From Blastococcus sp. VKM Ac-2987 (GTDB lineage: Bacteria; Actinomycetota; Actinomycetes; Mycobacteriales; Geodermatophilaceae): DNA of 64,000 bases. The notes beneath the pieces were generated by a model. The model did no database searches. It worked only from the letters and a program-made list of their open reading frames with translations, and was not told the DNA's origin. The first letter of the stretch is position 1, and every line of letters begins with the position of its first letter. This document shows, piece after piece, positions 63,161 through 64,000 of this stretch. Where the stretch lies: the NCBI RefSeq assembly GCF_026967805.1, contig NZ_JAPVBG010000003.1:1116001-1180000 (forward strand). Direction: 5' to 3'. The position numbers and the translations under genes were made by a program.

Positions 63161-64000
63161 GGGAGCACCTCCTGCAGGGGAACGGCGTCCAGGCCGTGGG
63201 CGTCGGCCACCTCCTGCAGCACGACCTGGCCGGCCACCACGTTCACCCCGTGCGCGAGCGCGGGGTCGCGCCGCACGGCGGCCGGGGTGCCCTCGGCCGC
63301 GAGCGCGAGCACGTAGGGCAGCGTGACGTTGGTGAGCGCGTGCGTGGAGGTGTTGGGCACCGCGCCCGGCATGTTGGCCACGCAGTAGAACACCGAGTCG
63401 TGCACGCGGAAGGTCGGCTCGTCGTGCGTGGTGGGCCGGGTGTCCTCGAAGCACCCTCCCTGGTCGACGGCGATGTCGACGAGCACCGAGCCGGGCCTCA
63501 TCCGGGAGACCAGCTCGTTGGCCACCAGGGTGGGGGCCTTGGCGCCGGGCACGAGCACCGCGCCGATCACCAGGTCGGCGTCGAGCACGGCGCGCTCCAC
63601 CTCGTAGGCGTTGGAGGCGACGGTCTGCAGGTGCCCCTGGTAGATCCGGTCGGCGGCGCGCAGCTTGTCGATGTCCCGGTCCATGACGACGACCTCGGCC
63701 TGCATGCCGAGCGCGATCGCCGCGGCGTTCATGCCGGAGACCCCGGCGCCGATGACGACCACCTTGCCGGCGTGCACCCCCGAGACACCGCCGAGCAGGA
63801 CCCCGCGTCCGCCGTGCGCCCGCTCCAGGCAGTGCGCGCCGACCTGCGGCGCCATGCGGCCGGCCACCTCCGACATCGGGGCCAGCAGCGGCAGCGCGCC
63901 GTCGGCGGTCTGCACCGTCTCGTAGGCGATCGCGGTGGTGCCGGAGGCGACGAGCGCGTCCGTGCACTCCTGCGACGCGGCCAGGTGGAGGTAGGTGAAC
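63157..64000 (-). CDS. ald: Alanine dehydrogenase (C-terminal part)
   Basis: 281 residues of an NAD-dependent alanine dehydrogenase; the gene continues past the window edge. The Rossmann fold is [35 protein letters not shown], and the family motifs [25 protein letters not shown] and [19 protein letters not shown] are perfect. The visible upstream part begins [17 protein letters not shown], inside the N-terminal domain. It deaminates alanine to pyruvate and ammonia. Its stop overlaps the xerD start region, so the two are probably co-transcribed. Confidence 0.95.
   Translation of the reverse strand, partial: FTYLHLAASQECTDALVASGTTAIAYETVQTADGALPLLAPMSEVAGRMAPQVGAHCLERAHGGRGVLLGGVSGVHAGKVVVIGAGVSGMNAAAIALGMQAEVVVMDRDIDKLRAADRIYQGHLQTVASNAYEVERAVLDADLVIGAVLVPGAKAPTLVANELVSRMRPGSVLVDIAVDQGGCFEDTRPTTHDEPTFRVHDSVFYCVANMPGAVPNTSTHALTNVTLPYVLALAAEGTPAAVRRDPALAHGVNVVAGQVVLQEVADAHGLDAVPLQEVLP

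Overview
The window is a 64-kb chromosomal segment of a very GC-rich actinobacterium. The RbpA gene, the GarA/GcvH/MerR cluster, the DUF881-Sbp-DUF881-PgsA block, the separate Lnt and Ppm1 genes, a DUF5999 protein and the order xerD-parA-scpA-scpB-rluB-cmk-der all point to Actinomycetota. The protein flavour resembles Geodermatophilaceae (Blastococcus/Geodermatophilus), but that is an impression and was not tested.
Layout. Positions 1-8 kb hold the end of a carboxylate-amine ligase, an acyltransferase, an amidohydrolase, the lipoprotein/polyprenyl-mannose pair lnt-ppm1, fxsA and the RNA polymerase-binding gene rbpA with an exact sigma-R-type promoter. Positions 8-26 kb are mostly single-gene metabolism: thymidine kinase, an MFS carrier, a second acyltransferase, GDPD, a C-S lyase/aminotransferase, a small membrane protein plus wHTH regulator pair, an AlkZ-like protein, a GH65 phosphorylase coupled to a HAD mutase, PEBP, a serine hydrolase and pantothenate kinase. 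Positions 26-38.6 kb carry gcvP, two MerR regulators, the DUF151 nuclease, garA, gcvH, the DUF881/Sbp/PgsA cell-envelope block (same order as M. tuberculosis Rv1832-Rv1822) and an EF-G paralogue. Positions 38.6-46.5 kb carry DUF2243, an ornithine cyclodeaminase homologue, a ThrE exporter, a complete Zur-controlled zinc uptake operon (znuA-znuC-znuB-zur) and wrbA.
Positions 46.5-54.7 kb look like a genomic island. An intact tRNA-Pro(GGG) lies at one end, and a 44-nt copy of the 3' half of the same tRNA (41/44 identical, same orientation) lies at the other. Between them is a five-gene minus-strand unit: a TPR-like protein, a Sel1-repeat protein, a large TPR-CHAT protease, a small Cys/His protein and a four-helix membrane protein. 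A frameshifted IS3-type transposase remnant lies next to the tRNA end. No integrase is visible. This unit is the best candidate in the window for an undescribed system: a repeat-protein sensor, caspase-like protease and membrane effector arrangement, which is inferred from architecture only.
Positions 54.8-64 kb are core chromosome biology: der, cmk, aroH, rluB, scpB, scpA, a ribbon-helix-helix-like protein, parA, xerD (apparently starting at CTG) and the end of ald. Short overlaps of the ATGA/GTGA kind are frequent and suggest translational coupling in many of these operons.
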